This document shows, one piece after another, positions 36,434-38,720 of a stretch of 38,720 nt of DNA. This DNA is from an uncultured beta proteobacterium (GTDB lineage Bacteria; Pseudomonadota; Gammaproteobacteria; Burkholderiales; Burkholderiaceae). Made by a program: the position numbers and the translations under genes. The notes beneath the pieces are model-generated. The model had not been told where the DNA came from. It did no database searches and saw only the letters and a list, made by a program, of their open reading frames with translations. The stretch covers positions 1 to 38,720 of the forward strand of contig CAIKFU010000012.1 of the NCBI GenBank assembly GCA_903826775.1, read 5' to 3'. Position 1 is the first letter of the stretch, and the number at the start of each line of letters is the position of its first letter.

Positions 36434-38383
36434 ATGGCACTCATACCCCAATCCTTTATAGCCGACCTGTTAAATCGGGTGGATATTGTCGACATCGTTG
36501 GGCAGCACGTTAAATTAAAAAAAGCGGGTGCCAATTATCAGGGGTTGTGCCCTTTTCATCAGGAGAAGTCCCCCTCCTTTTCGGTATCGCCTACCAAGCA
36601 GTTTTATCACTGTTTTGGTTGTGGCGCACACGGGTCTGCAATTAGTTTCCTAATGGAGTATTCGGGGGTTGGTTACGTTGATGCTATTGAGGATTTGGCG
36701 CAAACCGTAGGGCTGATAGTGCCCCGAGAAGAACGAACAGCCAACGATGTTGCTAAGCAAAGACAGTCTCTGGCATTAAGCGAGGTAATGAGCGATGCGG
36801 CTGATTGGTATCGTCAGCAGTTAAAAGATTCGCCCAAGGCAATTGATTATTTGAAGGGCCGAGGTCTTACAGGTGAAATTGCGAAGCGTTATGCATTGGG
36901 TTATGCCCCAGAAGGCTGGCAGGGATTGGAGTCCGTTTTCGGGAGCTATGCAAATGACGGCGTTGTCAATACCTTGTTAGAAGGCGGGCTGCTGATTCAA
37001 AGCGAGCCTGGCGACGCAACTCAAAAAATTAGGCGATACGATCGTTTTCGTGATCGCATCATGTTTCCTATTCGCAATCCAAAAGGGCAGGTAATTGCTT
37101 TTGGAGGACGCATATTGGATCAAGGGGAGCCAAAATATCTAAATTCGCCAGAGACACCATTGTTTTCAAAAGGCAATACCCTGTACGGACTTTTTGAGGC
37201 TCGCCAAGCGATTCGTTCCCAAGAATATGTGTTGGTTTGCGAGGGGTACATGGACGTAGTAGCTTTGGCGCAGTTAGGGTTTCCGAATGCCGTAGCCACT
37301 TTGGGGACGGCTTGCACTGCCAATCATGTGCGGATGTTGTTAAGGCAAACCGATCGAGTAATTTTTTCCTTTGATGGCGATATGGCCGGGCAGCGTGCGG
37401 CGAAAAGGGCATTAGAGGCTTGTTTGCCAATCATGTCAGATGATAAAGAAATCCGATTTTTATTTTTGCCTACAGAGCATGATCCCGATAGTTATGTTCG
37501 TGCCTATGGTGCCCCGACTTTTGAAAAGGCAATTCAGGAAGCAACATCTTTATCCAATTTTTTCTTCAAGATGGTCAGTGAGGGCCATGATTTAATGACT
37601 CCCGAAGGTCGTGCACAGACCCATCATGTGGCAAAACCACTTTTTTTATCGATGGCTCCTATTGCATTGCGTTCACAAATTTTGCGGGAAGTTGCATTGC
37701 GTACTGCTTCTTCTCAGGCAGAGTTAGAGGCTTTTTGTGGGCTAACAATTGCCCCGCCTTCTGTTCAACTTGCCGCTACTTCTTCTAGCAGTAATCGAGA
37801 TACAAATTATCAGGTGGATAGCAGGCATGGTTTTAATGGTCGAAAACAGGACTCATGGCAATCATCCAAGGCTTTGATTGCGAGAAAGCAAAATTTGGTT
37901 CCTCCTCAAGCGCCGATGGATCTAGCTCAGCAAATATTAAGAGTGCTGATTCAATTTCCTCACTTGGGTAAGGCGCTGAGCCCAGAGAGGAGAACATTGG
38001 CACTTCAAGCTTCGCAAGAACGTTCGCCAAAGACATTTTCATTAATGCAAGATCTGTTGGCGCAATGTGATTTAGTGGAATTATTGCCGGGCGAGAATGG
38101 AAGTAATCCCAGTGTTGGTGGAGGAGCTTTTGCATTATTTCAGGAACAGTTGTCTCGTAGCGAGTTTGCGCCTTTGTATGAATTGTTGCGTCAGCGGGTT
38201 ATGGGGTCTGATTTGGATTTTGATGGGGCGTATGCCGATTTAGATGGAGCAATGAAGAAACTGGAGATGAAAAAGTTAAAGCATGAGATGACTGAAATTA
38301 CCAAAAAAATAGCAAACAGTACCGCCACTGATGACGATAGAGCGCGTTACCGAGAGTTGGGAGAAAAACTCAGGGTTTCATAA
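36434..38383 (+). CDS. dnaG: DNA primase
   Basis: This enzyme makes RNA primers at the replication fork. It has 649 residues. The N-terminal zinc finger has C39, H42, C60 and C63 (CPFHQEKSPSF and HCFGCG). The TOPRIM catalytic core shows VLVCEGYMDVVAL near 267 and FSFDGDMAGQRAAKRALE near 312. The C-terminal region, about residues 500-649, is the helicase-binding part and is weakly conserved. It follows yqeY by 17 bases, and the start has no strong Shine-Dalgarno site. Confidence 0.97.
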   Translation: MALIPQSFIADLLNRVDIVDIVGQHVKLKKAGANYQGLCPFHQEKSPSFSVSPTKQFYHCFGCGAHGSAISFLMEYSGVGYVDAIEDLAQTVGLIVPREERTANDVAKQRQSLALSEVMSDAADWYRQQLKDSPKAIDYLKGRGLTGEIAKRYALGYAPEGWQGLESVFGSYANDGVVNTLLEGGLLIQSEPGDATQKIRRYDRFRDRIMFPIRNPKGQVIAFGGRILDQGEPKYLNSPETPLFSKGNTLYGLFEARQAIRSQEYVLVCEGYMDVVALAQLGFPNAVATLGTACTANHVRMLLRQTDRVIFSFDGDMAGQRAAKRALEACLPIMSDDKEIRFLFLPTEHDPDSYVRAYGAPTFEKAIQEATSLSNFFFKMVSEGHDLMTPEGRAQTHHVAKPLFLSMAPIALRSQILREVALRTASSQAELEAFCGLTIAPPSVQLAATSSSSNRDTNYQVDSRHGFNGRKQDSWQSSKALIARKQNLVPPQAPMDLAQQILRVLIQFPHLGKALSPERRTLALQASQERSPKTFSLMQDLLAQCDLVELLPGENGSNPSVGGGAFALFQEQLSRSEFAPLYELLRQRVMGSDLDFDGAYADLDGAMKKLEMKKLKHEMTEITKKIANSTATDDDRARYRELGEKLRVS

Positions 38384-38433
38384 ATTCAAGAGAATTTATT
38401 GCCATTTGGGAGGTTAAAAAGTCTGCGATCGAC

Positions 38434-38439
38434 TATAAT
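38434..38439 (+). promoter_or_regulatory. Candidate -10 element upstream of rpoD
   Basis: TATAAT is an exact consensus -10 in the 191-base gap between dnaG and the next gene. The -35 region is weak. If used, the leader would be about 130 bases. The gap also holds the palindrome TTGATATCAA (38535-38544) and a 12-codon GTG-initiated frame at 38517-38555 behind AGGGCAGG. No RNA gene was recognised there. Confidence 0.45.
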
Positions 38440-38574
38440 CCAAGGTTGCCAGAAAAAATTCGATGTAATTCAGCCACTTGCGCTTTGTTTAATTGAGATT
38501 AAGGGCAGGTGTAAACGTGACTGTAATCAATCAGTTGATATCAAATAAACAGTAATGTAAGTAAGCGCAAACAT

Positions 38575-38720
38575 ATGCCAAATACCAAGACCAAAAAATA
38601 TACCAAGCCTGTAGCTAAAGCTTCTAAACCCGCGAGCAAACCGGTAGCCAAGCCTGTAGCTAAAGCTTCTAAACCCGCGAGCAAACCGGTAGCCAAGCCT
38701 GTAGCTAAAGCTTCTAAACC
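38575..38720 (+). CDS. rpoD: Probable RNA polymerase sigma-70 factor RpoD, N-terminal fragment
   Basis: The gene starts at ATG 38575 and runs off the window after 48 full codons. The visible residues are a Lys/Ala/Pro/Ser-rich tail, MPNTKTKKYT followed by repeated KPVAKASKPASKPVA, so no sigma-factor domain can be seen. The assignment rests on position after rpsU-yqeY-dnaG, where rpoD is nearly universal in proteobacteria, and on the fact that betaproteobacterial RpoD proteins commonly begin with a low-complexity Lys/Ala-rich extension before region 1.1. A histone-H1-like protein would look similar over this stretch. No clear Shine-Dalgarno site precedes the ATG. Confidence 0.68.
   Translation, partial: MPNTKTKKYTKPVAKASKPASKPVAKPVAKASKPASKPVAKPVAKASK
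38605..38720 (+). repeat. In-frame 45-base tandem repeat in probable rpoD
   Basis: Two complete copies (38605-38649 and 38650-38694) and 26 bases of a third (38695-38720) are identical base for base. Each encodes KPVAKASKPASKPVA. The array continues beyond the window, so copy number is unknown. Identity at third codon positions implies recent duplication or homogenisation. Confidence 0.95.

Noticed and set aside
38380..38399. Terminator at the end of dnaG
   Set aside because: ATAAATTC/GAATTTAT pairs perfectly but contains only one G-C pair and lacks a T-run. It overlaps the stop codon and may be chance in AT-rich sequence.
38605..38720. CRISPR array
   Set aside because: The repeats are directly adjacent with no spacers, are in frame, and encode a Lys/Ala/Pro-rich protein segment.
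1..38720. A novel multi-gene defence, secretion or biosynthetic system
   Set aside because: Every substantial open frame belongs to a recognisable housekeeping, transport or common enzyme family. No cluster of unknown genes, mobile-element marks or unusual-composition island was seen.

Overview
The window looks like a chromosomal segment of a small-genome betaproteobacterium, most likely a Polynucleobacter-type member of the Burkholderiaceae. This is inferred from moderate base composition, very tight gene packing, and neighbourhoods typical of that group: rpsU-yqeY-dnaG-(rpoD), xseB-ispA-dxs, polA/DUF2782-thrB-BPSS1780, uvrD/valS-galU, and tctBA beside alaS. No database search was run. Nearly every gene is housekeeping or a common transporter or metabolic gene. 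I see no phage, insertion sequence, CRISPR array, tRNA, rRNA, toxin-antitoxin or defence system. No gene-free stretch exceeds 300 bases; the longest is about 190 bases, before the last gene.

Layout. 1-6083 (+): the 3' end of an FKBP-type isomerase gene, ispH, and a complete branched-chain amino acid ABC transporter (livJ-H-M-G-F). 6132-8436 (-): argD and a ferredoxin-domain flavin reductase. 8467-9372 (+): an atypical SDR/epimerase gene whose 3' end overlaps glnS. 9335-13209 (-): glnS, a strong terminator, and tctA-tctB. 13339-16205 (+): alaS-tusA. 16202-20051 (-): galU and valS. 20076-22439 (+): uvrD. 22449-24631 (-): BPSS1780-type membrane protein, thrB, DUF2782 protein. 24713-29238 (+): polA, a Tat-exported dienelactone-hydrolase-like protein, a ZIP metal transporter. 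29279-31241 (-): sulfurtransferase and Rieske oxygenase. 31399-34464 (+): xseB-ispA-dxs. 34493-35563 (-): tsaD. 35640-38720 (+): rpsU, terminator, yqeY, dnaG and the first bases of a probable rpoD.

Functional links. Isoprenoid synthesis is represented twice, by ispH early and by ispA-dxs late. Translation is represented by glnS, alaS, valS, tsaD and rpsU. DNA maintenance is represented by uvrD, polA, xseB and dnaG.

The most interesting signals are in control regions rather than in genes. The alaS promoter has a perfect inverted repeat over its -35 box, flanked by direct repeats, and its -10 box lies so close to the ATG that the mRNA may be leaderless. valS and uvrD diverge from one self-complementary -10 sequence. 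glnS begins just after the terminator of the gene upstream. The probable rpoD opens with nucleotide-identical 45-base in-frame repeats. I found no convincing undescribed multi-gene system.
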